Source: an uncultured Phycisphaerales bacterium (GTDB lineage Bacteria; Planctomycetota; Phycisphaerae; Sedimentisphaerales; Anaerobacaceae). Taken from it: a stretch of DNA of 64,000 nt. Below are positions 53,991-62,183 of this stretch, in pieces. Made by a program: the position numbers and the translations under genes. The notes under the pieces were generated by a model. The model searched no databases. It had not been told where the DNA came from and worked only from the letters and a program-made list of their open reading frames with translations. How positions within the stretch are numbered: position 1 is the first letter of the stretch; each line of letters opens with the position of its first letter. The stretch lies in assembly GCA_937927975.1 (NCBI GenBank), contig CALEZT010000188.1:57344-121343 (forward strand). Reading direction: 5' to 3'.

Positions 53991-54038
53991 AGAGAAAAGG
54001 CTGACCGGCTTGAGGATCACTCTCGCGCGGTCAGCCTT
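53991..54038 (-). terminator. Terminator or attenuator after the major pilin gene
   Basis: On the minus strand AAGGCTGACCG (54038-54028) and CGGTCAGCCTT (54007-53997) form an 11-bp perfect stem followed by TTCTCT. It is placed between the major pilin and the rest of the cluster, a common way to make pilin mRNA more abundant than that of the machinery genes. Confidence 0.7.
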
Positions 54039-54074
54039 CACATGCTTCATAGGTTGGCTGTCAAGCCGTGGGGA

Positions 54075-54533
54075 TTAGAACGCCGCGTGGGCTGCCGTGT
54101 CGCCGGCATAGATCTCGCCGGTCGCTTCGACATAGTCCCAACCGTTGGCGCCGGCACCCGCCGCAGCCTGGTTCGCTACTGCGCCAATCGTTGCCAGATT
54201 GCTGAACGGGTTCTCAGGAACGCGCTCCAGGTACGGGCCGTAGCAGTAGGTCGCATCGCGAACTTTCGAGCCGGCGCCGTCGATGTTACCATTGATGTCG
54301 GTGCAGAAGGTCATTCGCGTCGTGAAGTTCGCAGCAGTCGGCACCGTGTCGTTGTGCTGCACCTTGTACAGCTCGATCTGAGACCTCAGGGTCTGCAAGT
54401 TGCTGCACAGACTGTTGGTCTTGGCCTCGGTGCTGGCCTGGGTGAACTGCGGAATGACGATCGCGGCCAGAATGCCCAGAATGACCACGACGATCAGAAT
54501 TTCGACCAGCGTAAATCCACGTTTAGCTTGCAT
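54075..54533 (-). CDS. Major pilin / GspG-like pseudopilin
   Basis: A 152-residue prepilin with very short leader MQAKRG and canonical FTLVEILIVVVILGILAAIV (Glu+5, Pro22-type kink at VIPQF). The globular part has two cysteine pairs (CSNL, FCTD, YCYG) and the GspG-like end GPYLERVPENPFSNL. Strong ribosome-binding site GAGGAG eight bases before the ATG, leading position in the cluster, and the following terminator mark it as the most highly expressed subunit. Whether the machine is a pilus or secretion pseudopilus cannot be told from this sequence alone. Confidence 0.9.
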   Translation of the reverse strand: MQAKRGFTLVEILIVVVILGILAAIVIPQFTQASTEAKTNSLCSNLQTLRSQIELYKVQHNDTVPTAANFTTRMTFCTDINGNIDGAGSKVRDATYCYGPYLERVPENPFSNLATIGAVANQAAAGAGANGWDYVEATGEIYAGDTAAHAAF

Positions 54534-54584
54534 TCGTTTTCCTCCTCAGTGTGAGATAGATAAGTGAAACGCCTCGTAAGAAAG

Positions 54585-54629
54585 AAGGCTACGTTGCCTT
54601 ACTACTGTGAAGCTATCGGCAGAACCGAT
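54585..54629 (-). promoter_or_regulatory. Paired hairpins in the pilin leader
   Basis: Read on the minus strand, ATCGG-TTCTG-CCGAT (54629-54615) and AAGGC-AACGTA-GCCTT (54600-54585) form two adjacent small stem-loops, the second followed by TCTTTCTT, about 50 bp before the pilin ATG. They may be a 5'-UTR structure. I do not recognise a known riboswitch class here. The rest of the gap 54534-54857 shows no gene. Confidence 0.3.
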
Positions 54630-54857
54630 CAGCCACTTAATTGACTCGATTTCTTTGGGTCGCAAATCCTCCTGCAGTGAAACCGCAAACAACCGACACA
54701 ACCATGACCAATACTTCCATGCTGATGTTGAAGACGAATTTGAGAGCCTTAAGGGTACGGTCCAGGATTGGGCCCGGCCGCGTTATCTGCGGCTCCCACT
54801 CAGTCCAAGCAAAACATAGGAAATGCAGGGCGAGGATGCAAAACGAGGAATAGAAAA

Positions 54858-55010
54858 AAATCCAAAATTCGAATATCGAAATCCGAAACAAGCACAAATG
54901 ACCAAATCGCGAAACTCAAAACGAGCCTCCGGCCTGCGACAGCATTTCGGTGATTTGGATTTTGAGCCTTTGGATTTGTTTCGGATTTCGATATTCGAAT
55001 TTCGGATTTG
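54858..55010. repeat. Long imperfect hairpin repeat, planctomycete intergenic type
   Basis: A 25-bp exact inverted repeat (54867-54891 and 54976-55000, opening ATTCGAATATCGAAATCCGA) lies inside arms of about 50 bp, with AAATCC/GGATTT units extending outward and inward. The loop is GC-richer (CGAGCCTCCGGCCTGCG). It is AT-rich and non-coding. Its position between the convergent or tandem operon ends and its half-copy at 19287-19305 mark it as a dispersed element. Confidence 0.75.
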
Positions 55011-55024
55011 CGTCCCGGGATGTA

Positions 55025-55477
55025 TTAGGGGACCCCCAGGTGCTCAGACATGTTGCGAATGTGGATGATCCGGGTCTTCTGGCCCGCGTGGGCCAGATCG
55101 ATCCGAATGGGGCCCATATCGTGGATCACCGGCTCGATCTTATCCGCCCATTCGATCAGGACCACGGATTGCGGATAGCAGAAGTCATCGAACCCCAGCA
55201 TCTCGAACTCTGCAAGAGACTCGATGCGGTAGGCGTCGATGTGATAGATGTCGAAGCGACCGCTGTATTGGTTGACAATAACGAATGTAGGGCTTGTGAC
55301 GTTTTCGCGGTCTATGGCACCCGCCCCCGAGGCGATGCCTTTGATCAGGTGCGTCTTGCCGCTGCCCAGGGTGCCGCAGATCGCGAAGACCTCCCCGCCC
55401 TTGAGTCGGCTGCCGATCCGCCGGCCCAGGTCCATCGTTTCTTCTGCACAGTGCGTCGTGATCGTCGTCTCCATCAT
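55025..55477 (-). CDS. tsaE: tRNA threonylcarbamoyladenosine biosynthesis ATPase TsaE
   Basis: A 150-residue cytoplasmic protein needed with TsaB and TsaD for t6A at tRNA position 37. Walker A GTLGSGKTHLIKG near residue 34, TSPTFVIVNQY near 62, IYHIDAYRIE near 78 and VLIEWADKIEP near 104 are all in place. The start is one of two adjacent ATGs (55477, 55474) that overlap the polysaccharide lyase's stop. TsaB and TsaD are not in the window. Confidence 0.93.
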   Translation of the reverse strand: MMETTITTHCAEETMDLGRRIGSRLKGGEVFAICGTLGSGKTHLIKGIASGAGAIDRENVTSPTFVIVNQYSGRFDIYHIDAYRIESLAEFEMLGFDDFCYPQSVVLIEWADKIEPVIHDMGPIRIDLAHAGQKTRIIHIRNMSEHLGVP

Positions 55478-57150
55478 CGGATCCCCAATTGGGGCGGATA
55501 ATAGTAGCCTGTCGTCTGCGAGGCAACGCCCATCCGATAGAGATGATCCTGAAGAAGGCATGGCCGACGTTCCAGCGAGGGAATCGTCGTCGAGTAGATC
55601 CGCAGTTCGCCTTTGACGCAGGTGATGACCTCTTCCCGGTGGTCGCCAAGGCAGTCGAGCACCGCGATCACGCGGCCCTCAATGGGCTGAATCGCAGGGC
55701 CGGCCCAATCCTGGATGGCTTTCCCGAAGATCACTTCCTTTTGCGGGTCGCCGTCCCACCACAGGGGCCGGGGCGTCAGGGGCAGATCTTCCCGAAACTC
55801 GATCAGTTTGCCCGAGGCGCTGTAGAGCCATCGGCTCTTGTTGTCCCGTTCGCCCGCAAAGACTTCCATTCCGGGATGCTCCGCGAGAACGTCGGCGGCC
55901 ATACCCTGGCCGTGGAGGTGGGCCGTGGGCTCCTTGTGCGTCCAAAGCTTGCGGCCTGTCGCGGCGTCGACCACGCACATCCCGTCGGTCTTCTGCCGCA
56001 CCTCGAATCCATAGAAGATCTCCAGGCCGGGATTGGCCGGATCGATGTCGGCAACGTAGCAGATATCGGGATGGCCCATCTCCAGCGTCCAAAGCCCCTT
56101 GCCGCTCTCGTCAAGGACGGCGGCCCCGATCACGATCTCGTCGCGTCCGTCGTTGTCCACGTCGGCGGCGATCAGGCCGTGGGAGCCCTGCCCCGCGTAC
56201 TTGCGTTTTTCCTGCGTCGATTCCCAATCCCAGAGGCTCTGGAAATCCTTGTCCAAGGCCCGTGTCTTGATCAGGTTATATGTGCCTCGCTGCATGATCA
56301 GCGACGGGGTCTTGCCGTCGAGGTACGCCACGGTCAGGAAGTTCCGACAGTAATAGTTGTAGTCGGGATACCCCTCCCGGCCGAGCCACGCGGTCCTGGC
56401 GACGACACGCCCCGTCTGGCCGTCGAGCTTGACGAGATACTCGGGCCCCGTCTGAACGAGCCCCTTTTCATCGCGAGGATCGCCCTCTCCCGCTTTGCAG
56501 TAGACCTCTGCCTTGCCGTCGCCGTCGACGTCGTAGACCACCCAGGGCGAGTACCAGATGCCCGCCTCGATGGACCAGCCCATGTCGTGCCGCCAGAGCA
56601 TCGTGCCGTCGAGGCGATAGGCCTCGATCTTGTACGTGGTGGTGCTGGGCTTCCAATACCCCGGCTGTTGATATGGGTCCGTGTTGAAATTCGGCTGCTT
56701 GATGACGAACTCGAGAGCGCCGTCGCCGTCGAGATCGCCGACGCCGACCTGCTGGAAGTCGTAGTCGCCGTCCAGAGGAATGCGAAGATATGGCTTCGAA
56801 CACACAGGGGCCGAGGCGACAGGTTTGCCCGTCGGCCTGCCGTCTTCACACAGAAACAGTTCATACACGCACTCGTCCGACGCGGCGGCACGATCGACGA
56901 AATGAGTCTGCGGACTCCCTTGTTGATGGAGCACGACTCGCGATGCGTCGGCCGCATTCGAGGTTCTACGCGCCACGGCAAACATGATGCCTTCCGGATC
57001 GTCCTTGAGCAATCTCCAACTCAGGAACACTGCACCATCGGGGGTCCGAAGGGCTACGAGCCCTCGATCCAGCTTCTCCCGGGCCGATACGCCGGAGACT
57101 TCAACCAGCATCAACAGCGAGATCACGGCAATCGCTTGCGTCTTCATCAT
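55474..57150 (-). CDS. Family 11 polysaccharide lyase, rhamnogalacturonan lyase
   Basis: A 558-residue exported enzyme. Signal peptide MMKTQAIAVISLLMLVEVSG ends near VSA. KLDRGLVALRTPDGAVFLSW opens the mature part as in PL11, then an eight-bladed propeller with calcium-type loops: GDLDGDGALEF, YDVDGDGKAEVY, ADVDNDGRDEI and ADIDPANPGLEI. Active-region phrases QGSHGLIAADVDN and the end TTGYYYPPQLGIR match rhamnogalacturonan endo- or exolyases of the YesW/YesX type. ATG 57150 has GGAG six bases upstream. It cleaves pectin rhamnogalacturonan I. No other pectin genes are adjacent, and its stop overlaps tsaE. Confidence 0.92.
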   Translation of the reverse strand: MMKTQAIAVISLLMLVEVSGVSAREKLDRGLVALRTPDGAVFLSWRLLKDDPEGIMFAVARRTSNAADASRVVLHQQGSPQTHFVDRAAASDECVYELFLCEDGRPTGKPVASAPVCSKPYLRIPLDGDYDFQQVGVGDLDGDGALEFVIKQPNFNTDPYQQPGYWKPSTTTYKIEAYRLDGTMLWRHDMGWSIEAGIWYSPWVVYDVDGDGKAEVYCKAGEGDPRDEKGLVQTGPEYLVKLDGQTGRVVARTAWLGREGYPDYNYYCRNFLTVAYLDGKTPSLIMQRGTYNLIKTRALDKDFQSLWDWESTQEKRKYAGQGSHGLIAADVDNDGRDEIVIGAAVLDESGKGLWTLEMGHPDICYVADIDPANPGLEIFYGFEVRQKTDGMCVVDAATGRKLWTHKEPTAHLHGQGMAADVLAEHPGMEVFAGERDNKSRWLYSASGKLIEFREDLPLTPRPLWWDGDPQKEVIFGKAIQDWAGPAIQPIEGRVIAVLDCLGDHREEVITCVKGELRIYSTTIPSLERRPCLLQDHLYRMGVASQTTGYYYPPQLGIR

Positions 57151-57178
57151 CTCGGTCTCCAATAGCCAGCCACCAAAG

Positions 57179-58102
57179 TTAACCCGTCAAATGCTCGTAG
57201 CCCCCCGGCTCCAAGTCGACCACGCGCCCATCCGGCATGCGGATCTTCATTCCTGGACTGTCCGTGACACGTCCTACCGCAGTAAGGCGAAGCGGGTCGC
57301 GCCATTGCGAACGAAGCCTTTCCCACTGATCGACCGCCAGCGTGAACAGCAGCTCGAAATCCTCGCCCTCGTTCAGCGCAGCCGCCAGCGGGTCGGCCTG
57401 TGCGTTCGCGTCTTCGGAGATCGGCACGGCCGTCGCTTCGACCACCGCGCCGACGCCGCTCTGATCACAGATTCGATTGAGGTCCGTGCTCAGGCCGTCG
57501 CTGATGTCCATCATGGCATGGAGATCGGCGATTCGAGCCATTTCAAGGGCCTCGCGGACCCGCGGCTCGAAGTCCAGGTGCTTTCGCAGCCCGGAACCGC
57601 CCAAAAGACCGGTCACGCAGATCACGTCGCCCGCTTGGGCCCCGCTGCGACGAACGGGAGGCTTGTCCCCCGGTTTGCTGAGCATCGAAACGCACACGAC
57701 CAGACGACCCGCGTCGTTCCAGGAGGTGATGTCCCCTCCGACCAGGGGACAATCGTACTTGTCCGCCGCGGAGAGGATCCCCGCGTGCAGTTCTTTCATC
57801 TCGGATTCGGTGAACCCGCGAGGCAAGCCGACCGCCACAACCGCTCCGATCGGGATCGTCGCCATCGCGGCGCAATCGCTTAGACTGGCCGCCATCGATT
57901 TATATGCGATTCGTTTGAGGCCGGCCTTTTTCACTTCGAAGTGCGTTCCGTCCAGCAGCATGTCCGTCGTGATCAGGACGGAGCTATCGCGACCCAGTGC
58001 GATCTGGGCCATGTCGTCGCCGATGCCAATGGGGACCTCGACACGCGAGAGCTCTCGCTGTCGGCGAAACCAGCCGGTGATGTCATCTTCTCTGGGACTC
58101 AT
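57179..58102 (-). CDS. thiL: Thiamine-monophosphate kinase
   Basis: A 307-residue enzyme of the PurM/ThiL fold that makes thiamine diphosphate from thiamine monophosphate and ATP. PIGIGDDMAQI near 24 and TTDMLLDGTHF near 45 are phosphate and metal sites; SDCAAMATIPIGAVVAVGLP near 74; LVGGDITSWN near 120; GLLGGSGL near 164; MMDISDGLSTDLNRI near 193 and LNEGEDFELLF near 240. All ThiL motifs are present. Its start overlaps the end of argH by 20 bp. Confidence 0.92.
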   Translation of the reverse strand: MSPREDDITGWFRRQRELSRVEVPIGIGDDMAQIALGRDSSVLITTDMLLDGTHFEVKKAGLKRIAYKSMAASLSDCAAMATIPIGAVVAVGLPRGFTESEMKELHAGILSAADKYDCPLVGGDITSWNDAGRLVVCVSMLSKPGDKPPVRRSGAQAGDVICVTGLLGGSGLRKHLDFEPRVREALEMARIADLHAMMDISDGLSTDLNRICDQSGVGAVVEATAVPISEDANAQADPLAAALNEGEDFELLFTLAVDQWERLRSQWRDPLRLTAVGRVTDSPGMKIRMPDGRVVDLEPGGYEHLTG

Positions 58103-59486
58103 AGGACGCCAGATGCTTCTTCCAGAATGCGATCTGCTGACGGACCTGCTCGGGGCCCGCGGCGCCCGCGGAGACGTACCGCCTCACCACGTTGCCCGCG
58201 CCGAGGTGCTCGTACACGTCATCGCCAATCACAGGCGACCGGTCCTGGAACTCTTCCAGCGAAAGCTGGGACAGCGAACGGCCCTCCTTCTCGCACCGCG
58301 CGACCAGCGACCCGACGACGCCATGGGCCTTGCGGAAGGGAACGCCCTTTCGCACGAGATATTCGGCCAACGCAGTCGCGTCGAGGAAACCCGCGTCCAG
58401 GCCCGCTGCGATCTCCTTCGTGCGGAACGTCGTGTGCGAGACGACCGCCGCCGCAATCTCCAGCGACTTGCCGATGCAATCGGCCGCCGAGAAGACGTGG
58501 AGCTTGTCCTCCTGGAGGTCGCGGTTGTAGCCGGAGGGCTGGGCCTTGAGAATCGTTAACATGGCCATCAGGGCGCCATAGATCGTGCCGGTCTTGCCCC
58601 GCATGAGCTCCAGGACATCGGGATTTCGTTTCTGCGGCATCATGCTCGACGACGTGCAGAAGGCGTCGTCGATGCGGACAAAGCCGAATTCGCTCGATGA
58701 GAAGATGATCCAGTCCTCGGCCAGGCGGGACAGATGCGCCGCGATCAAGGCGCAGTCGAAGATGAACTCGGCGCAGAAATCCCGGTCGCTGACCGCGTCG
58801 ATGCTGTTGCGGACGATGTCGGTGAACCCAAGGGCCGAGGCGGTTGCCGCCCGGTCGATGGGCAACGTCGAGCCTGCGATTGCGCCGCCGCCGAGCGGGG
58901 AGAGGTTCAACAGATCGCGGCAGTTGCCCAGCCGGACCACGTCGCGTTCGAGTTGCTGGACGAAGCTCAGCAGGTAGGCGCCGATGACGATGGGCTGGGC
59001 CCGCTGCATATGCGTGTACGCCGGCATCAGGTCGTCCACATGCTTGCCCGCCAAAGCGACCAGCGCGCTTTGCAGGCGGGCGATGCCCTCTTGCCGCGTG
59101 CCGATCTGGTCCCGCATCCAGAGGCGGATGTCGGTCGCGACCTGATCGTTGCGGCTGCGCGCCGTGTGCAGTTTCTCGCCCGGCTCGCCGATCCGCTTGA
59201 TCAAAGCCCCTTCGACGGCCATGTGAATGTCCTCAGCGGCCTTGTCAAACTCGAACCGACCCGCCTCGATGTCGTCGCGAATCCCCGTCAGCCCTTGCTC
59301 GATGGCGACGAACTCCGCCTGCGTGAGGAAGCCCTGTGCCGCCAGCATGGCCGCGTGGGCGATCGACCCCAGGACATCGTATTTGTACAAACGCTGGTCG
59401 TAGGACAGGGACTCCACGTAGTCCACGGTCAGTTCATCGGGCTTGCTGGACAAACGCTTTTCCCAGCTTCTCTGCGTATCGGCCAT
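58083..59486 (-). CDS. argH: Argininosuccinate lyase
   Basis: A 467-residue enzyme of the fumarase/aspartase superfamily, last step of arginine synthesis. The start ATG 59486 gives the family N-terminus (SWEKRLSSKPDELTVDYVES); upstream frame is not coding. Motifs: HMAVEGALI near 86, TARSRNDQVATDIRLWMRD near 108, YTHMQRAQPI near 154, and signature SSSMMPQKRNPDVLELMRG near 277. Active-site Ser and His are present. Overlap with thiL suggests co-translation. Confidence 0.95.
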   Translation of the reverse strand: MADTQRSWEKRLSSKPDELTVDYVESLSYDQRLYKYDVLGSIAHAAMLAAQGFLTQAEFVAIEQGLTGIRDDIEAGRFEFDKAAEDIHMAVEGALIKRIGEPGEKLHTARSRNDQVATDIRLWMRDQIGTRQEGIARLQSALVALAGKHVDDLMPAYTHMQRAQPIVIGAYLLSFVQQLERDVVRLGNCRDLLNLSPLGGGAIAGSTLPIDRAATASALGFTDIVRNSIDAVSDRDFCAEFIFDCALIAAHLSRLAEDWIIFSSSEFGFVRIDDAFCTSSSMMPQKRNPDVLELMRGKTGTIYGALMAMLTILKAQPSGYNRDLQEDKLHVFSAADCIGKSLEIAAAVVSHTTFRTKEIAAGLDAGFLDATALAEYLVRKGVPFRKAHGVVGSLVARCEKEGRSLSQLSLEEFQDRSPVIGDDVYEHLGAGNVVRRYVSAGAAGPEQVRQQIAFWKKHLASYESQRR

Positions 59487-59497
59487 GATTGTCGTTC

Positions 59498-60712
59498 TCA
59501 CGCTTTCTGCGCCGCGCCCCCGCGGATGCGTGCGGCCATCGCTCGGCCCAGGGCTCGGCATTGTTCAAGCTGCTCGGATGTCGCGCAGAACCTGGCGTCC
59601 ACGATCGGCTCGATCAGCTCCAGTTTGTTGTCCTCGACGAGTTGCTTCATTCCTTTGACCGCCCCGCCGCTCCAGCCGAAGCTGCTGAATAGGCCCGCCA
59701 CGCGGTTGGCGACCCGCTTCTCGCGAAGCAGATCCAGCACGTTGTTCATCAGCGGGAACACGCCGGCGTCATAGGTCGGGCACCCCAGGATGAGGCCCTG
59801 ATACCGCCAGACATCGCGGATGATATACGATACGTGGCTGGTCGAAACATTGTGCGCCCGGATCGTCTTGATCCCGCCTTCGGTGACGCCCCGCTCGACC
59901 GCCTCGGCCATCCGCTCTGTGGCGCCGTACATCGATCCGAACGCGACGACGACGCCGGGTTCCGTCTCCTGGCGGCTCCAGCGATCGTACAGGCGGATGA
60001 TGTGGCCCGGGTCCGTCCGCCAGATCGGGCCGTGTGTCGCGGCCACGATGCGAAGGGGTACTCCGGCGCCGCCGAGCTTCTGGATCGCCTTCTGAACCAT
60101 GGGTGAGTACTTGCCGACGATGTTCGAGAAATACCGCAAAATCTCGTCCTCGAAGTAGTGGATGTCCACCTCGTCGTCGAAGATCCCGCCTTCGAGCGAA
60201 CCGAACCCGCCGAACGCGTCGCCGGAGAAGAGAATGCCGTCGGACATTTCGTAGGTCATCATGGTCTCGGGCCAGTGGACCATGGGCGTGAAGAAGAACT
60301 TCAGCTTGCGGCGGCCCAGGGAAAGCTCCTCGCCGTCGGCGACGATGCGGGTGTCTTGGACGCCGTAGAGCTCGTTGACGAACTCGGCAGTCTTCTTGTT
60401 GCCGAGAATCTGGATGCCCGGAAAGATCTTCTTCACCAGCGGAATCGCGCCGGAATGATCGGGTTCGAGGTGATTGACGACCAGGTAGTCGATCTGCCGG
60501 TCGGGCCCCAGCACGTGACGGAGCTTCTTGAGATATCCATTGGCCGACAGGTCTTTGACCGTATCGATCAGGACCGTCTTCTCGTCCAGGATGAGATACG
60601 AGTTGTAGGAGACGCCGCGGGGAATCGGCCAGATCCCCTCGAACAGGGACGTGCGCCGGTCGTTGACGCCGACCCAGTAGACATCCTTGACGATGGGTAT
60701 TCCGTATTGCAC
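59498..60712 (-). CDS. Flavodiiron protein (A-type flavoprotein, FprA-like)
   Basis: A 404-residue cytoplasmic enzyme. Residues 1-250 form the MBL-fold diiron domain with VVNHLEPDHSGAI (H-x-E-x-D-H iron ligands near 80-85), PMVHWPETMMTY, FSGDAFGGFGS and AATHGPIWR supplying the other ligands. Residues about 255-400 are a flavodoxin domain: VVAFGSMYGATERMAEAV binds FMN phosphate. No rubredoxin or other extension follows. The family reduces O2 to water or NO to N2O, protecting anaerobes. It ends 11 bp before argH's ATG. Confidence 0.94.
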   Translation of the reverse strand: MQYGIPIVKDVYWVGVNDRRTSLFEGIWPIPRGVSYNSYLILDEKTVLIDTVKDLSANGYLKKLRHVLGPDRQIDYLVVNHLEPDHSGAIPLVKKIFPGIQILGNKKTAEFVNELYGVQDTRIVADGEELSLGRRKLKFFFTPMVHWPETMMTYEMSDGILFSGDAFGGFGSLEGGIFDDEVDIHYFEDEILRYFSNIVGKYSPMVQKAIQKLGGAGVPLRIVAATHGPIWRTDPGHIIRLYDRWSRQETEPGVVVAFGSMYGATERMAEAVERGVTEGGIKTIRAHNVSTSHVSYIIRDVWRYQGLILGCPTYDAGVFPLMNNVLDLLREKRVANRVAGLFSSFGWSGGAVKGMKQLVEDNKLELIEPIVDARFCATSEQLEQCRALGRAMAARIRGGAAQKA

Positions 60713-61014
60713 CGTCTACCTCCCCTTTCCCATGGATTTCATTGGACCTCTTGCATGAGGCAAAAGCACCGAAGCCCCCGTGCTTGTGCGATTTCCATTC
60801 GATCCGGCCGGGGCGCGCACGCCGCGCCTGCCGCTTGGGTACGATAGTCCAAAGCCTCCCAGGCGTCAACCAAAACTGGGAATGTGACAGTCGTGAGGAG
60901 CATGCCGCTTGCATTCCGTCCGGCCCCCTCGTATCCTTGCGAGACAGAAGGCGATGGCCGGCCCTGTGGTCGCGTCATCCGATCCGAACCCGCCGCTTGT
61001 TGGACACAGAAGAC
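60713..61014. other. Divergent promoter region of the flavodiiron and nagA genes; no gene seen
   Basis: 302 bases. CCTCTTGCATGAGG at 60747-60760 is a near-perfect 14-bp palindrome (two central mismatches) that could be an operator for either gene. No promoter boxes, RNA or small gene were otherwise recognised. Confidence 0.3.
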
Positions 61015-62181
61015 ATGAGTTCACTATTGGTCACGAATTGCCGATTGCATGATGTGCCGGCCGAAGCCCCTTTGCGATCCATCCTCATACGCGACGGCGC
61101 GATTGAGCGGATCGGCGATGCCGCTCCTTCGCCCCTGGCCGACCGGGTCCTCGATGCCGGCGGCTGCGTTGTGGCGCCCGGTTTCATCGAAGTCCACATC
61201 CAGGGGGCCGGCGGCGCAGACGTCCTTGACGCGACGCCGGAGGCGCTTCAGACGATCTCGCAAACCTGCGCCCGTTTCGGAGTGACGGGCTTCCTGGCCA
61301 CGACGGTCTACAAGCGCGGGCAGAGAAACGCCCATCTGCGTCTGGCCGCGGAATGCACAGGCCGAGACCTGGGCGGCGCACAGCTTCTCGGCACGCACTT
61401 GGAAGGCCCGTTCATCTCGCCGCACAAACGGGGCATGATTCAGCCGGACTGCTTGGGTGATGCGTCGGCCGTCATCCTCGACGACATCTACGCCCTGCTC
61501 GGCGACACCCTCAAGATGATGACCGTAGCCCCCGAACTACCCGGCAGCGAGGCCATCATCCGAACGCTGATGGCCAACGGAACGGTCGCTTCATTCGGGC
61601 ACTCCAAAGCTACATACGAAGAAGCCCTTTGGGCCTTCGACGTCGGCATCGCCCACGCGACTCATCTGTTCAATGCGATGCCCTCGCTGCACCATCGCGA
61701 TCCGAGTCCTCTGGCGGCGATCTTCGAGCGGCCCTCGGTCACCTGCCAGGTGATCACCGACGGGGTTCACATTCATCCCGCGGTCCTGCGGCTCGCTTAC
61801 AAGGCCCTCGGCCCCGAGCGGTTCGTGACCATCACCGACGGCATCCAGGCCCTGGGCCTGCCCGACGGTCGCTACGTCTACAACAACGTGGAATACGAAT
61901 GCCGCAACGGCACTCCGCGATACAAGGACGGGACCCTGATCGGGACCGCGGTCCCACTGAACGACCTGCTGACCCGCCTGATGCGATTCACCGGGTGTCC
62001 GCTCTCGGAGGCGATCCGGACGGTGACCGAGAACCCCGCCCGCGTGCTGGGGTTGGACAAACGCAAGGGGCGCATCCGGCAGGGCTACGACGCAGACCTG
62101 GTCGTCCTGGAGAACGATCTGTCCGTGAACACGACCCTTATCGGGGGCAGGATCGTCTACCAACGCCCCATCGGGAAGTGA
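61015..62181 (+). CDS. nagA: N-acetylglucosamine-6-phosphate deacetylase
   Basis: A 388-residue TIM-barrel amidohydrolase converting GlcNAc-6-P to GlcN-6-P. Start ATG 61015 fits the family N-terminus; the upstream frame is not coding. Motifs: VVAPGFIEVHIQGAGG near 49 (one His of the usual H-x-H; several NagA enzymes lack one or both), GTHLEGPFISPHKRGMIQP near 123 with metal Glu, GHSKATYEEA near 199, ATHLFNAMPSLHHRDP near 217, and ITDGIQALGLPDG near 283 with the catalytic Asp. The enzyme serves amino-sugar recycling; the deaminase nagB is not in the window. Ends two bases from the convergent aldolase gene. Confidence 0.92.
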   Translation: MSSLLVTNCRLHDVPAEAPLRSILIRDGAIERIGDAAPSPLADRVLDAGGCVVAPGFIEVHIQGAGGADVLDATPEALQTISQTCARFGVTGFLATTVYKRGQRNAHLRLAAECTGRDLGGAQLLGTHLEGPFISPHKRGMIQPDCLGDASAVILDDIYALLGDTLKMMTVAPELPGSEAIIRTLMANGTVASFGHSKATYEEALWAFDVGIAHATHLFNAMPSLHHRDPSPLAAIFERPSVTCQVITDGVHIHPAVLRLAYKALGPERFVTITDGIQALGLPDGRYVYNNVEYECRNGTPRYKDGTLIGTAVPLNDLLTRLMRFTGCPLSEAIRTVTENPARVLGLDKRKGRIRQGYDADLVVLENDLSVNTTLIGGRIVYQRPIGK

Positions 62182-62183
62182 AC

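Noticed and set aside
54540..54720. c-di-GMP (GEMM) riboswitch before the major pilin
   Set aside because: Two small hairpins are present but the conserved GEMM core could not be matched.
61150..61210. Loss of catalytic metal site in NagA (one His in the usual H-x-H)
   Set aside because: Several genuine NagA enzymes lack this pair and use the Glu plus two later His ligands, which are present here.
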